Shown here in pieces: positions 17,605 through 26,671 of a DNA stretch of 64,000 nt. A program made the position numbers and the translations under genes. Location: assembly GCA_016794505.1 (NCBI GenBank), contig JAEUJZ010000110.1, forward strand, positions 1 to 64,000, in the 5' to 3' direction. Origin of the DNA: Myxococcales bacterium (lineage in GTDB: Bacteria > Myxococcota_A > Polyangia > Palsa-1104 > JAEUJZ01). The notes under the pieces are model-generated. The model saw only the letters and a program-made list of their open reading frames with translations, ran no database searches and had not been told where the DNA came from. The number at the start of each line of letters is the position of its first letter. Position 1 is the first letter of the stretch.

Positions 17605-19962
17605 ATGAGTGAGTCTTCGGTGCCGGCGTCTGCTTCCTCGTCCCCGCAAGCCCAGCAGCCAAGCGACACGGCAGAGGTCGTCGTTTCGTCCGTCAGCGAC
17701 GCGGCAGGCGGGCTGGGCGCGATTACGCAGACATGGAAGCAGCTTCAGACTCATACCGGGTTTATACGTGGGGCCAAGGCGCTGCTGCGCGTCAACCAGC
17801 CCGGCGGCTTCGACTGTCCCGGCTGCGCTTGGCCCGAGCCCGAAAGCGAGGCGCGCCCGACGCTGGAGTTCTGCGAAAACGGCGTCAAAGCCGTGGCCTG
17901 GGAAGCCACGCGCAGCCGCATCGGCGCGGAGTTCTTTGCCCAGCACTCGGTACGCGAGCTCGCCGCGCAGTCGGATTTCTGGCTGGGGCAGCAGGGCCGC
18001 TTGAGCGAGCCGCTGTGGCTGCCGCCGGGGGGCGAGCACTATCGCCCGATTGCCTGGGATGCCGCCCTGGCTCGCATCGCCGAGCACCTGCAGCGCTTGC
18101 CGAGTCCGAATGCGGCGGCGTTTTATACATCGGGCCGCACCAGCAACGAGGCGGCGTTTCTGTATCAGCTCTTCGTTCGCTTGTTTGGCACCAACAACCT
18201 GCCGGACTGCGCCGACATGTGCCACGAGTCCTCGGGCGTCGCCTTGCGCGAGACGATCGGCGTCGGCAAGGGCACGGTTCAGCTGAGCGACTTTGAGCAG
18301 TGCGACGCCATTTTCATCCTGGGGCAGAACCCCGGCACCAACCATCCGCGCATGATGACTGCGCTCAAGCGCGCGGCAGAGCGCGGCTGCCAGATCGTCG
18401 CCATCAATCCGCTGGCCGAGGCCGCGCTGGTGCGCTTCCGCCACCCGCAAGAGCCCGAGGACCTGCTGGGCGAAGGCACCGCGATCGCCAGCCTGCACCT
18501 GCCGGTGCGCATCGGCGGCGATGCCGCGCTGCTCAAAGGGATCATGAAAGAGATCCTGGCCGCGGCGGATGCGGCCCGAAAAAGCGGCGCCCGGCCGGTA
18601 CTGGACGAGGCCTTCATCGCGCAACACACCGACGGGTTTTCGGGCTTTCGTGCGGCGCTGGACGCGGTGTCTTTTGAGGACATCGTGACCGACTCGGGCA
18701 TCGATCGTCCGCGCATCAAGCAGGCGGCCGAGATCTGGCTGCGCAGCCCGCGCATCATCGCCTGTTGGGCCATGGGGCTGACGCAGCACAAAGAGTCGGT
18801 GGCGACGATCCAAGAGGTCGTAAACCTGCTGCTATTGGGGGGCCATCTTGGGCGTCCCGGCGCGGGCCTGTGTCCGGTGCGCGGCCACAGCAATGTGCAA
18901 GGCGACCGCACCATGGGCATCGTCGAAAAGCCCGAGCCCGCCTTTTTGCAGCGCTTGGGCGAGCGCTTTCACTTTCAGCCGCCTAAGACCCCTGGCCTGG
19001 ACACCGTCGCCACCATCCACGCAATGCGCGACGGCGACATCGGCGTGTTCTTTGCGCTGGGCGGCAACTTTCTTTCGGCCACGCCAGACACCGAGTTCAC
19101 GGCCGAGGCGCTGCGCCGCGTTGCGCTGACGGTGCAGGTGTCGACCAAGCTGCACCGCGGGCACCTTGTGACGGGGCGCGAGGCGCTGATCTTGCCTTGT
19201 CTGGGGCGCAGCGAAGAAGACCGCCAGGCCGGCGTTCCCCAGCTCGTGTCCGTCGAAAACTCCATGGGTATCGTGCATGCATCGAGCGGCAACCTGCCGC
19301 CGACCTCGCCCTTGCTGCGCAGCGAGGTGGCGATCGTCTGCGGCGTGGCCCAGGCGGTGTTCGCTGACCCGTCGCCGCGCTGGGATGCGGGGCGGTGCAT
19401 CGACTGGACGGCCTTGGCTGCTGACTATGACCGCATTCGCGACGAGATCGCCGCCGTGGTGCCGGGCTTTGCCGGGTACAACGCACGCCTGCGAACGCGC
19501 GACGGCTTTCTTCTGCCGAATGCAGCGCGCGAGCGGCGCTTCTTGACCGAAAGCGGCCGGGCTCGCTTTACCACGCATCCGCTTCCCGAGCACCGCCTGG
19601 CCGACGGTCAGCTTCTGTTGATGACGCTGCGCTCGCACGATCAGTTCAACACGACGATCTATGGTCTGGACGATCGCTATCGCGGCATCGTCGGCGGTCG
19701 GCGCGTGCTGTTCATGAACCCCCAGGACATGGCCAAGCGCAATCTGACCTCGCAGTCTCGTGTCGACATCACCAGCCACTTTCGCGACGAGCAGCGCACC
19801 GCGAGCGACTTTCTGGTCGTGCCCTATGCCATCCCGCCGCGCTGTGCCGCGGCTTATTTTCCCGAGGCAAATGCGCTGGTGCCCATCGATAGCTTCGCGG
19901 AAAAGAGCCGCACTCCGACCTCGAAATCCATCGTCATTACCGTCGAAAAACACCGCGGCTAA
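17605..19962 (+). CDS. FdhF/YdeP-type molybdopterin oxidoreductase
   Basis: This 785-aa protein is of the bis-MGD molybdoenzyme superfamily, like formate dehydrogenase alpha and E. coli YdeP. Visible signatures are DCPGCAWPEP near the N-terminus (the YdeP-type remnant, with only two of the cysteines needed for a [4Fe-4S] cluster), YTSGRTSNEAAFLYQ, CHESSGVALRETIGVGKG, FILGQNPGTNHPRMM, CPVRGHSNVQGDRTMG, and a C-terminal MopB-like block beginning LLLMTLRSHDQFNTTIYG. No twin-arginine signal is present, so it is cytoplasmic. The physiological substrate of this subfamily is not established; acid resistance is reported for YdeP. ATG 17605 follows CAGGGAG. It ends the FMN-protein/4-TM/Fur operon. Confidence 0.88.
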   Translation: MSESSVPASASSSPQAQQPSDTAEVVVSSVSDAAGGLGAITQTWKQLQTHTGFIRGAKALLRVNQPGGFDCPGCAWPEPESEARPTLEFCENGVKAVAWEATRSRIGAEFFAQHSVRELAAQSDFWLGQQGRLSEPLWLPPGGEHYRPIAWDAALARIAEHLQRLPSPNAAAFYTSGRTSNEAAFLYQLFVRLFGTNNLPDCADMCHESSGVALRETIGVGKGTVQLSDFEQCDAIFILGQNPGTNHPRMMTALKRAAERGCQIVAINPLAEAALVRFRHPQEPEDLLGEGTAIASLHLPVRIGGDAALLKGIMKEILAAADAARKSGARPVLDEAFIAQHTDGFSGFRAALDAVSFEDIVTDSGIDRPRIKQAAEIWLRSPRIIACWAMGLTQHKESVATIQEVVNLLLLGGHLGRPGAGLCPVRGHSNVQGDRTMGIVEKPEPAFLQRLGERFHFQPPKTPGLDTVATIHAMRDGDIGVFFALGGNFLSATPDTEFTAEALRRVALTVQVSTKLHRGHLVTGREALILPCLGRSEEDRQAGVPQLVSVENSMGIVHASSGNLPPTSPLLRSEVAIVCGVAQAVFADPSPRWDAGRCIDWTALAADYDRIRDEIAAVVPGFAGYNARLRTRDGFLLPNAARERRFLTESGRARFTTHPLPEHRLADGQLLLMTLRSHDQFNTTIYGLDDRYRGIVGGRRVLFMNPQDMAKRNLTSQSRVDITSHFRDEQRTASDFLVVPYAIPPRCAAAYFPEANALVPIDSFAEKSRTPTSKSIVITVEKHRG

Positions 19963-20060
19963 TCAACGGCTCGCGCTCGGGTTTGCCTTCAAGCGGCGAT
20001 AATGGATCGCACGCCGCGCGATCGGATTCGGCTGCCGCGGCAGGAAGGGGTGCTCTGTCG

Positions 20061-21170
20061 ATGTCGCCAGCGAAATGGTCTGCGGTCTCTCGACGATCTG
20101 TGATCCCTGGGCGTGGTGGGCGCGCTGCGCTGGAAGCCGCGTTCCTTTGGGCCGGCGGTCTGCTTTCCGCAGCGAGTGGCTGCCGGCATGTCGATGCCGA
20201 TGACTGCCAGAAGAACCGCCCCACGCTCGGCGGAGAGTACGCCTGCACCGTCCCAGGCTTTGCCGATCGCGACTTTCTTCTGCGCTTGCCTGCGGCGTTT
20301 GACGGCACACGCAGCCTGCCTTTGATCGTCGCCATGCACGGAGCGAGCGGCAGCAAGGAAGGCTTTAACGGGCTCACCTGCGCCGGGGGCGATAGCAAGA
20401 GCCCAAGCTGCCTGTCGCAGGTCGCTGACAAAGAGGGCTTCGTGTTGGTCTATGCCGACGGCACGCGCATCGCACCAGCCACCGCGGCCAGCCGCACGTG
20501 GAACGCTGGGGGCGGCGGGGCGCGCGGTCTGCGCTGCGAGCACGCGTGCAAAGCAGGCGTCGACGATGTCGCGTACTTTCGAGCCCTGCTCGCTGAGATT
20601 GCGGCCATTGTCCCGTATGACCGTCAGCGCGTGTACTTGACCGGTTTTTCCAACGGCGCAGCGATGGCCCACCGCCTCGCCTGCGAGGTGCCCGAGCGCA
20701 TTGCCGCCATCGCTCCCGTCGGGGGCGCCAATCAGTTTGCCGGAGCCAGCCCGTGCATGCCGAGCCGCGCGACGCCGATCCTGCACATCCATGGCGAGCT
20801 GGATCCCTGCTGGCCGTACGGCGGCGGGCTGGGGCAGTGTGTTGCCGAGCAGACGAGCAGCGGTCCCTATGTCTCGGTCGACGAGACAATGGTGGGCGTG
20901 GCCGGGCAAAGCGGCAGCGATCCGGGCTGGGTTGCGCGCCTGGGCTGCACCCCCACCGCGACGACGACGCAGGTCGGTCGGCACCCCCGCGATAGCTACG
21001 GCGGCTGCCGCGGCGGCGTCACCGTGTCGCGCATCAAAGTGCTGGGGGCCGGGCACACCTGGCCCGGTGGCGATCAGTACCTGTCTTCCGACCGCATCGG
21101 CAGCGTGGCCCCGGACTTCCCCGCCTCGCAGCTCATCGTCGACTTCTTCAAGAGCATCCCCGCTCGCTGA
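20061..21170 (+). CDS. Exported PHB-depolymerase/LpqC-like alpha/beta-hydrolase
   Basis: This 369-aa secreted esterase has an N-terminal basic-hydrophobic segment ending AASGC (residue ~40), so it may be a lipoprotein. The alpha/beta-hydrolase core contains IVAMHGASGS (oxyanion region), the nucleophile elbow GFSNGAAMAH (GxSxG), the acid region HIHGELDPCWPYGG and the His block GAGHTWPGG. These match the LpqC/feruloyl-esterase-like short-chain polyhydroxyalkanoate depolymerases. Several cysteines could form disulfides, fitting export. The substrate (PHB oligomers, feruloyl or acetyl esters) is not decided by sequence. ATG 20061 is preferred over an in-frame upstream start that would mask the signal. 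Confidence 0.85.
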   Translation: MSPAKWSAVSRRSVIPGRGGRAALEAAFLWAGGLLSAASGCRHVDADDCQKNRPTLGGEYACTVPGFADRDFLLRLPAAFDGTRSLPLIVAMHGASGSKEGFNGLTCAGGDSKSPSCLSQVADKEGFVLVYADGTRIAPATAASRTWNAGGGGARGLRCEHACKAGVDDVAYFRALLAEIAAIVPYDRQRVYLTGFSNGAAMAHRLACEVPERIAAIAPVGGANQFAGASPCMPSRATPILHIHGELDPCWPYGGGLGQCVAEQTSSGPYVSVDETMVGVAGQSGSDPGWVARLGCTPTATTTQVGRHPRDSYGGCRGGVTVSRIKVLGAGHTWPGGDQYLSSDRIGSVAPDFPASQLIVDFFKSIPAR

Positions 21171-21391
21171 GCCCCGTCGGCCGACTGTGCCACCGTGTAC
21201 TCGCCTCGTCCCGCCACCTGCCCCCCGACGAGACGACGCATCCGGGCGGCCGGTTCAATCCCTGGCTCGAACGCAGGATTATTTATTAGCATAATGAAAA
21301 TGCGATAAAATCTCATGTTGGTTTATTGTGAATGATTGTCTGCGTGCTCGAATCCATTCTCAAGACAGATCTGGCGCGGTGGATCGTCGCG

Positions 21392-21397
21392 TATACT
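21392..21397 (+). promoter_or_regulatory. Possible -10 element for the orphan gene at 21441
   Basis: TATACT lies 44 bases before the start codon in an AT-rich spacer, matching 5 of 6 bases of the sigma-70 -10 consensus. No convincing -35 hexamer is seen at 16-18 bases spacing, so support is weak. Confidence 0.25.
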
Positions 21398-21440
21398 CAA
21401 GAACTTGAACCATCGACAGCGATGCGATGTGAGGTGAGGG

Positions 21441-22892
21441 ATGCCCTTTTATCTGCATGACGCCGCGCTCACGTTGAATAAAGGCTATGTATCGCCGCAC
21501 CTGTTTGGGCCGGGCGTCTATGACGTAGACCGGCCGGTGAGCGCGATCGCCTGGTTCCTCTATTTCCAGCAAGAAGTTCTCGACGGTCAGGTCGGGCCGG
21601 ACCTGCAGCCCATCGTCGATCTGCTCAATCAATATGCCCAGCCGATCGATGCCTGGGCGCCACGGGCCAACCAGAATCCACCGCGGACGCATGCCAACGT
21701 CCAGATGGCGCGGGCGCGGTTTGGGCGCGATCGGACGACTCCGTTTCCGTGGAAGCTTGAGATCCGGCCGCAGTTGCTCAACGGCCTTGAGCCGCGCATC
21801 CCCAATGACCCGTTCAATACCCTGATGCGGGCGGCGCTGTTGGCTGTGCAGCGTCGAGGCCTGGCGCCAGTCGCGCTGTGCGGTCCAAGCGGCAAGATCA
21901 TGGCCAGTGCGTCCTTTCCGCCGGGCCTGGGCCTGACGCCACCGAGCACGTCTGTGAATTGGGGGGGAGAGCAAGCGAAGTATTCCGGGCCAAACGGCGT
22001 GCTGAACCAGGTCAAGCGCGCCGCAGCCGACATCGTGGGCTTTCGCGCCGTCGGCACCAACGTCGCCGTCCACACCGTGATGAACGTGTGGCGCGGAATG
22101 TCGTGCTGGGCCGACACCCAGAACGGCCGCGAGCGCCACAGCATGCATCGCGCTTGGAACCCTTTTTCCGATGCCCTGCTTCGCTCGTACCTGTTTTTTC
22201 GCCCACGCTCGAACGACAACTGCTTGCTCACCTGCACAAGCTTCGCGCCGGCCGCGCTAGAGCCTGACGTCTTTAAGGTGACCACCGGCTTCCCGTTGAT
22301 CGGCAACTATTCCGTGCCGGACAAGCAGGCCCTGCGCAAGACGATCCGCATCACGCGGACGCGGGTCCTGGCCAACCGGCCCGTCGTCGAGCAGGCGGAC
22401 ATTCAGAAGATGGTCGATGTCTCGCGCTCGTTCCTCGTCTGTGTGCGGCAGGGCAGCTATTTTTTCGACACCAATGGGGCGCAGAACATCATCGCGCCGG
22501 GCCAGGGCTTTCCTGAGTACGCCGTGCGCAAGCTACCGGCGGCCGACATCTTGGGCTGCGTCACCTATGTTCGCGTGTTCCATGGCGACAACGGCGACGA
22601 GGGCTATACAGCGTTTCCGGTGACCAGCGCCTCGGGCCTGTTTGCCAACGCGCGCCTCGCCGTCGGAGCTCAGGCGCTATTCGCTCGGGCCATGACCTGT
22701 TTTTCGGCACGCTGGCACCCAGTGCAGGGCTTTGTCGCGGCGCCGCTTTCGCAGGCGGGGCTGGGACCGGGAGATGTGGAAATCGTCCAGATCAACGGTC
22801 GCGACATCGTAAACGGCAGCCTGGTCAATTACCCCGGCGCCGAGCTAGGCAACGGCATCCGCCACAACGCGCAGGGACAGTTGGTGGTCTAG
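21441..22892 (+). CDS. Uncharacterised 483-aa protein between AT-rich spacers
   Basis: I do not recognise this protein. It has no signal peptide, membrane helix, nucleotide-binding loop or HExxH motif. Visible features are an aromatic N-terminus (FYLHDAALTLNKGYVSPHLF), a middle region with HTVMNVWRGMSCWAD and HSMHRAWNPFSDALL, scattered cysteines, and a C-terminal half with SFLVCVRQGSYFFDTNG and TYVRVFHGDNGDEGYTAF. The gene stands alone with a strong ribosome-binding site (GAGGTGAGGG directly before the ATG). Both flanking spacers (21280-21350 and 22915-23000) are strikingly AT-rich. Its isolation and flanks resemble those of the HExxH pair at 12361-14348, so transfer is plausible. The reading frame is long and GC3-biased, so it is a genuine gene. 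Confidence 0.75.
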   Translation: MPFYLHDAALTLNKGYVSPHLFGPGVYDVDRPVSAIAWFLYFQQEVLDGQVGPDLQPIVDLLNQYAQPIDAWAPRANQNPPRTHANVQMARARFGRDRTTPFPWKLEIRPQLLNGLEPRIPNDPFNTLMRAALLAVQRRGLAPVALCGPSGKIMASASFPPGLGLTPPSTSVNWGGEQAKYSGPNGVLNQVKRAAADIVGFRAVGTNVAVHTVMNVWRGMSCWADTQNGRERHSMHRAWNPFSDALLRSYLFFRPRSNDNCLLTCTSFAPAALEPDVFKVTTGFPLIGNYSVPDKQALRKTIRITRTRVLANRPVVEQADIQKMVDVSRSFLVCVRQGSYFFDTNGAQNIIAPGQGFPEYAVRKLPAADILGCVTYVRVFHGDNGDEGYTAFPVTSASGLFANARLAVGAQALFARAMTCFSARWHPVQGFVAAPLSQAGLGPGDVEIVQINGRDIVNGSLVNYPGAELGNGIRHNAQGQLVV

Positions 22893-22904
22893 CCGCTTGC
22901 TTAA

Positions 22905-23030
22905 GGAATAGGCAATGAAGACGGCTGCAAAAAATAAATCAATTGTAAGAATATAAAGCAATCTTGAAATGATAATATATTAATATTAATACTTTGATCG
23001 TGGATTGATTCATTCGGCGCCCTCCTGCGC
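22905..23030. other. AT-rich spacer with inverted repeats
   Basis: This strongly AT-rich stretch contains runs such as ATAATATATTAATATTAATA and an AATCAAT (22937-22943) / ATTGATT (23004-23010) inverted repeat. No reading frame is convincing. It separates the orphan gene from the convergent haem lipoprotein gene. Confidence 0.6.
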
Positions 23031-23081
23031 GTTGGCGTCGCGCGGGGGGATGGGGCGGTGGGGCGAGGGCCGGGCGGCCTG

Positions 23082-24392
23082 CTAGGGGCTGCGCGTGGCC
23101 CAGGCGCTGACGGCGGTTCGCTCGTCGGGCGAGAGCATTCCCGAGCCATCGGGGGGCATCGGAGAGGGGGTGCGGTTGACGACGCGCTCTAGAACGGCGC
23201 TGCGCAGCCGCGTCCACGAGCTATACGTCGTCATGTCGATGTGGGCGCTGCCGTTGGGCAAGTGGCAGCCCTGACAGTGCCGACCAAAGAGCGGCAGCAG
23301 CGTCTCGCGCCACAGGGCGAGGTCCCGTCCACCGCCGCTTTCTTGGCCATAGCGGCTGAGCTGTCCGTCGCTGCTTAGCACCCAGACATCGCCGCTTGGC
23401 GAGCCGAGCAGGCGGGCATCCAGCGGCAGGGCGGGGCGCGTCGCCGGCTGCAGAAGCTGGCCATCCCGAAGCAGAGCCAGCGACAGCGCGCTTTCGTCCG
23501 CAAGAGCGATCCAGATGCCGCGCAGCGAGCCGGCAAGGCCGCGGATCTGCTGGCCGGGCAACACGCGATGCCTGCGCGCCAGGCTGCCGTCTTTTTCGAC
23601 GTACAGGGCATCGGCGGTGGCTGCCCACAAGGCTCCGTCGGGGGAAAAGGCCAGGCCGACGAGGCCGGAGAGCTCGATGCGGCGCGTGCTGCCGGTCTTG
23701 GGTTCGACGAGGCGCAGGCCACTGGCATCGAAGCCAGCGACGCGGCCTGCATGGGCGATGAGGTTGCGCAGCGAGACATCGAAGAGCTTGAGCGCGCTGC
23801 CATCGGTGATCGCCAGCTGGTTTTCCAGGGCAAAGACGACCTCACTGCCCGAGCCGCTCGCGACAAGCTCGTATACCGGTTTCCCGGTCAGTGCATAGCG
23901 CGCGGTGATGTCTTCCAGGCCAAAGCTCAGCCCGTTGCGCAGGCGGTGCAGGCGGCCTTCGCCATCGACACCGACCAGCCACGTGCCTGGGATGCCCAGC
24001 GCCGGAACGGCGGCCGCGTCTCGCCAGCTTCGGATCGAGACATCGCTGCCCGCCGTGCTGCCGCTTGACCACACGAAGATGCCCAGGTCCGAGTACAGCG
24101 CGACGTCGTCGCCGGCTTCGGCCACGGTGCTGACATGGCCGGGGCCGGTCATGCTGGGCAGCGGCTGGCTCCATTCGATGCGGGAAAGATCCAAGCTGCC
24201 CTCGGGCAGTCGCGGGCCGCTTTCGCCGTCGCCGCTGCCACAGCCAGCGACGAGCAGCCAAGCCGAAAGGCCCAGGCAGAAGCGGTGCGCCATGCTTGCG
24301 CTCTTGCGCCGCCGAGGGGGCTTACGCGATGGGTCGGTGCCGTCGGACGACCGCGATGAAGGGAGAGCAGAGGGGCGACGAAGCGGACTCAT
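23082..24392 (-). CDS. Lipoprotein with C-terminal c-type haem motif (CxxCH)
   Basis: This 436-aa exported protein has a lipoprotein signal, LGLSAWLLVAGC, with the Cys near residue 51, and a central region of repeated beta strands (for example LVGLAFSPDGALWAATADALYV) like a beta-propeller. Near the C-terminus HCQGCHLPNG provides a CxxCH haem site and PMPPDGSGMLSPDE gives the Met region typical of planctomycete-type cytochromes. The start at 24392 is favoured because AGGAAGG lies 7 bases upstream (24400-24406); an ATG at 24293 would give a shorter signal but has no good site. It is divergent from the DUF1592-like/DUF1501 gene pair, which also has a haem protein, so they probably act together in the envelope. 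Confidence 0.75.
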   Translation of the reverse strand: MSPLRRPSALPSSRSSDGTDPSRKPPRRRKSASMAHRFCLGLSAWLLVAGCGSGDGESGPRLPEGSLDLSRIEWSQPLPSMTGPGHVSTVAEAGDDVALYSDLGIFVWSSGSTAGSDVSIRSWRDAAAVPALGIPGTWLVGVDGEGRLHRLRNGLSFGLEDITARYALTGKPVYELVASGSGSEVVFALENQLAITDGSALKLFDVSLRNLIAHAGRVAGFDASGLRLVEPKTGSTRRIELSGLVGLAFSPDGALWAATADALYVEKDGSLARRHRVLPGQQIRGLAGSLRGIWIALADESALSLALLRDGQLLQPATRPALPLDARLLGSPSGDVWVLSSDGQLSRYGQESGGGRDLALWRETLLPLFGRHCQGCHLPNGSAHIDMTTYSSWTRLRSAVLERVVNRTPSPMPPDGSGMLSPDERTAVSAWATRSP

Positions 24393-24399
24393 GCCAGGT

Positions 24400-24406
24400 C
24401 CTTCCT
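24400..24406 (-). promoter_or_regulatory. Ribosome-binding site deciding the haem-lipoprotein start
   Basis: AGGAAGG on the minus strand lies 7 bases before ATG 24392. It supports the long n-region (about 40 residues) before the lipoprotein hydrophobic core over the shorter ATG at 24293. Confidence 0.6.
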
Positions 24407-24609
24407 AGGCCCTGCGCCTAGCGTGACGGGGAGCGGCCGGGGGGCGAGCGTGATCGGGGAAGAGGTCGGAGCATTGTGCAACGCCCTGCATTTTTTCCTG
24501 CCGCGATCGAGAAAGCCGGTTCTCATTTCTGCGCACTTTAATACGATATGCGCTGTTGCGGCTGGCTGTGCCGCGACGTCTGGGACGCCTGCTAAGGAGG
24601 CATGGAGAC

Positions 24610-26661
24610 ATGGCCCGAACGCGAAGCGAACGACGCGCACCTCGTGGATGCGCCGCTCTTAAGACACCGGCCGCACTGGTCAAGCACACGCTGGGACTTG
24701 GTGTCGGCTTGGTGCTGGCTGCGGCCTCATGCAGCAACGAGGTGCCGATTCCCTCGTCGGAAGAAAGCACGCTGACCGCCGTACAGGACACGGCGCTGCC
24801 TGCGTTTGAGCCCATGCGTCCGCTGGTCTATACCGCCAAGGTCAAGAACCTGCTGACCGGCCAAGCGGTCAGCGATGCCGAGGCCGATGCGGTGAGCAAG
24901 GATCCAGCGGCGCTTGCGGGGCTGATCGACACCTGGATGAAGGCGCCCGAGTTCCAGAGCAAGATGTTCCGCTTTTTCCAGAACGCGTTTCAGCAGACGC
25001 AGCTGAATCGCCAGAGCTTCGCCGATCAGGTGCCAGATCAGGGCATCGACGCCCGCTTGCTCGACAACCTGCAGTCGAGCTTTGCCGTGACCGTGCTGCA
25101 GCTTGTGCTGAACGAAGGGCGGCCGTTTACCGACGCGCTGACCACCGATCGCATCGCGGTCACGCCGCCTCTGGCCACGTTCCTTGCGTACCTGGACAAC
25201 AAGCACATCAGCGACGCCAACCGTGGTACGGACTACATCACGACGGCGAACCCCAACTTCCAGATCACGCTGACCAACAAGAGCGGCCCGATCCCGCTGG
25301 AAAAAACGCTGAACCCGGCGGATCCGCTGTTTATGACCTGGCATGTGCCGACCTGGCCCGCTCCGATGCCGCCGGCCATGCCCTGCGCCGATCCGCTGGT
25401 CTTCAAGCGCGATACGACGCGGCTGTATCAGTCGTTCTATGGCACGGTCAGCGCGTCGCGCGGCGTCTGCGAGGTCAACATTCAGACCCCACCGGCCTTC
25501 GATACCGCGTCGTTTGCTGCGTGGCGCATGGTGCGCATCCGCGCTCCGAAGTCGGGCGAGGCCGCGACGCCATTTTACGATCTGAACGCGATGCGCACCG
25601 CGACCGAGCTGGTCTTGCGTGTGCCGCGTGTTGGCTTCTTTTCGACGCCCGCCTTCTTCGCCAACTGGCCGACCAACACCGCCAACCAAGCGCGCGTGAC
25701 CATCAATCAGACGCTGATCGTCGCGCTTGGTCGCAGCTTCGACGACAGCAACAACGTCGTGCCGATCTCGTCGCCGTCGCTTGACGCCAAGCACGCGTCC
25801 GAGCCGGCCTGTTACGCCTGCCACAAGACCCTGGATCCGATGCGTCAGGTGTTCCGTCAGGCCTTTACGTTTACCGGCCACGAACAAAAGGACGCGGCGC
25901 AGACCTCGCTTCCCGGCGTGTTCGCGTTCGACGGTGTGACCAAGCCCATCGCCAACCCGCGCGAGCTGGGCGAGGCCATGGCCAGTCATCCGCGCTTCGC
26001 GCTGGCTTGGACGCAGAAGCTCTGTTACTGGGCGAACTCGGCGCCGTGTCTTGAGAGCGATCCCGAATTCTTGCGCGTCGCGACGGCCTTCGAAAAGAGC
26101 GGCTTCAACTGGAAGACGCTGGTGCGCGAGCTTCTGTCATCGCCGCTGGTCACCGGGGCGAAAAACACGATGACCTTTGCAGAGCAGGGCCTGACCATCT
26201 CGGTTGCGCGCCGCGATCAGCTGTGCGTCGCGATGAGCACGCGCCTGGGCGTGCCCAACTTGTGCGCGCTGGGACGGGCTCCGGCCTTGACGCAGCTTGT
26301 GCCCAGCGATGGCTATGCGCGTGGAGCGACAGCACCGGTCCTGGCCACTGATCCCAGCCTGTTTTATCGCGCAGCGACCGAGCAGCTATGCCGCAGCTTC
26401 GCCGATTCCGCCGTCGATGCGACGGTGGGTGGCAAGCCCAGCCGCTATGCCAGCCGCATGGCCGACGCCGCGATTTCGGACATGGTGCGGACGATCATGG
26501 GCGTGCTGCCCGCCGATCCGCGTTACGCCCCGCTGCGACAGATCTTGGCCGAGCACCACGCGGCGGCGAGCAAGACCATGGGCATCTCGGCCACCGATGC
26601 GCTCAAGTCCACTTTTGTGCTGGCCTGCGCGGCGCCGACCAGCATCTCGATGGGTCTGTAA
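24610..26661 (+). CDS. DUF1592/DUF1588-like planctomycete-type cytochrome lipoprotein
   Basis: This 683-aa lipoprotein has a signal ending LVLAAASC. It shows the layout of the planctomycete cytochrome-c-associated DUF1592/1588/1585 proteins: an N-terminal helical region (YTAKVKNLLTGQAVSDAE, WMKAPEFQSKMFRFF), a haem-type motif CYACHKTLDPM near residue 398, and a C-terminal FALAWTQKLCYWANS / LVRELLSSPLVTG block. The function of these domains is not known biochemically. AAGGAGG at 24594-24600 supports ATG 24610. It is followed 10 bases later by a DUF1501 gene, its usual partner. The chemistry is unknown; envelope location is inferred from the signal. Confidence 0.78.
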   Translation: MARTRSERRAPRGCAALKTPAALVKHTLGLGVGLVLAAASCSNEVPIPSSEESTLTAVQDTALPAFEPMRPLVYTAKVKNLLTGQAVSDAEADAVSKDPAALAGLIDTWMKAPEFQSKMFRFFQNAFQQTQLNRQSFADQVPDQGIDARLLDNLQSSFAVTVLQLVLNEGRPFTDALTTDRIAVTPPLATFLAYLDNKHISDANRGTDYITTANPNFQITLTNKSGPIPLEKTLNPADPLFMTWHVPTWPAPMPPAMPCADPLVFKRDTTRLYQSFYGTVSASRGVCEVNIQTPPAFDTASFAAWRMVRIRAPKSGEAATPFYDLNAMRTATELVLRVPRVGFFSTPAFFANWPTNTANQARVTINQTLIVALGRSFDDSNNVVPISSPSLDAKHASEPACYACHKTLDPMRQVFRQAFTFTGHEQKDAAQTSLPGVFAFDGVTKPIANPRELGEAMASHPRFALAWTQKLCYWANSAPCLESDPEFLRVATAFEKSGFNWKTLVRELLSSPLVTGAKNTMTFAEQGLTISVARRDQLCVAMSTRLGVPNLCALGRAPALTQLVPSDGYARGATAPVLATDPSLFYRAATEQLCRSFADSAVDATVGGKPSRYASRMADAAISDMVRTIMGVLPADPRYAPLRQILAEHHAAASKTMGISATDALKSTFVLACAAPTSISMGL

Positions 26662-26671
26662 GGAGGCCGCC

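Noticed and set aside
21241..21290. A GGTTCAATCCC-like stretch resembling a tRNA T-arm
   Set aside because: Its stem does not pair fully, and no acceptor, D or anticodon arms fit on either strand.
22901..23149. An 82-codon minus-strand frame
   Set aside because: It runs through the AT-rich spacer into the haem-lipoprotein gene in another frame and shows low-complexity Pro/Ala/Arg content.
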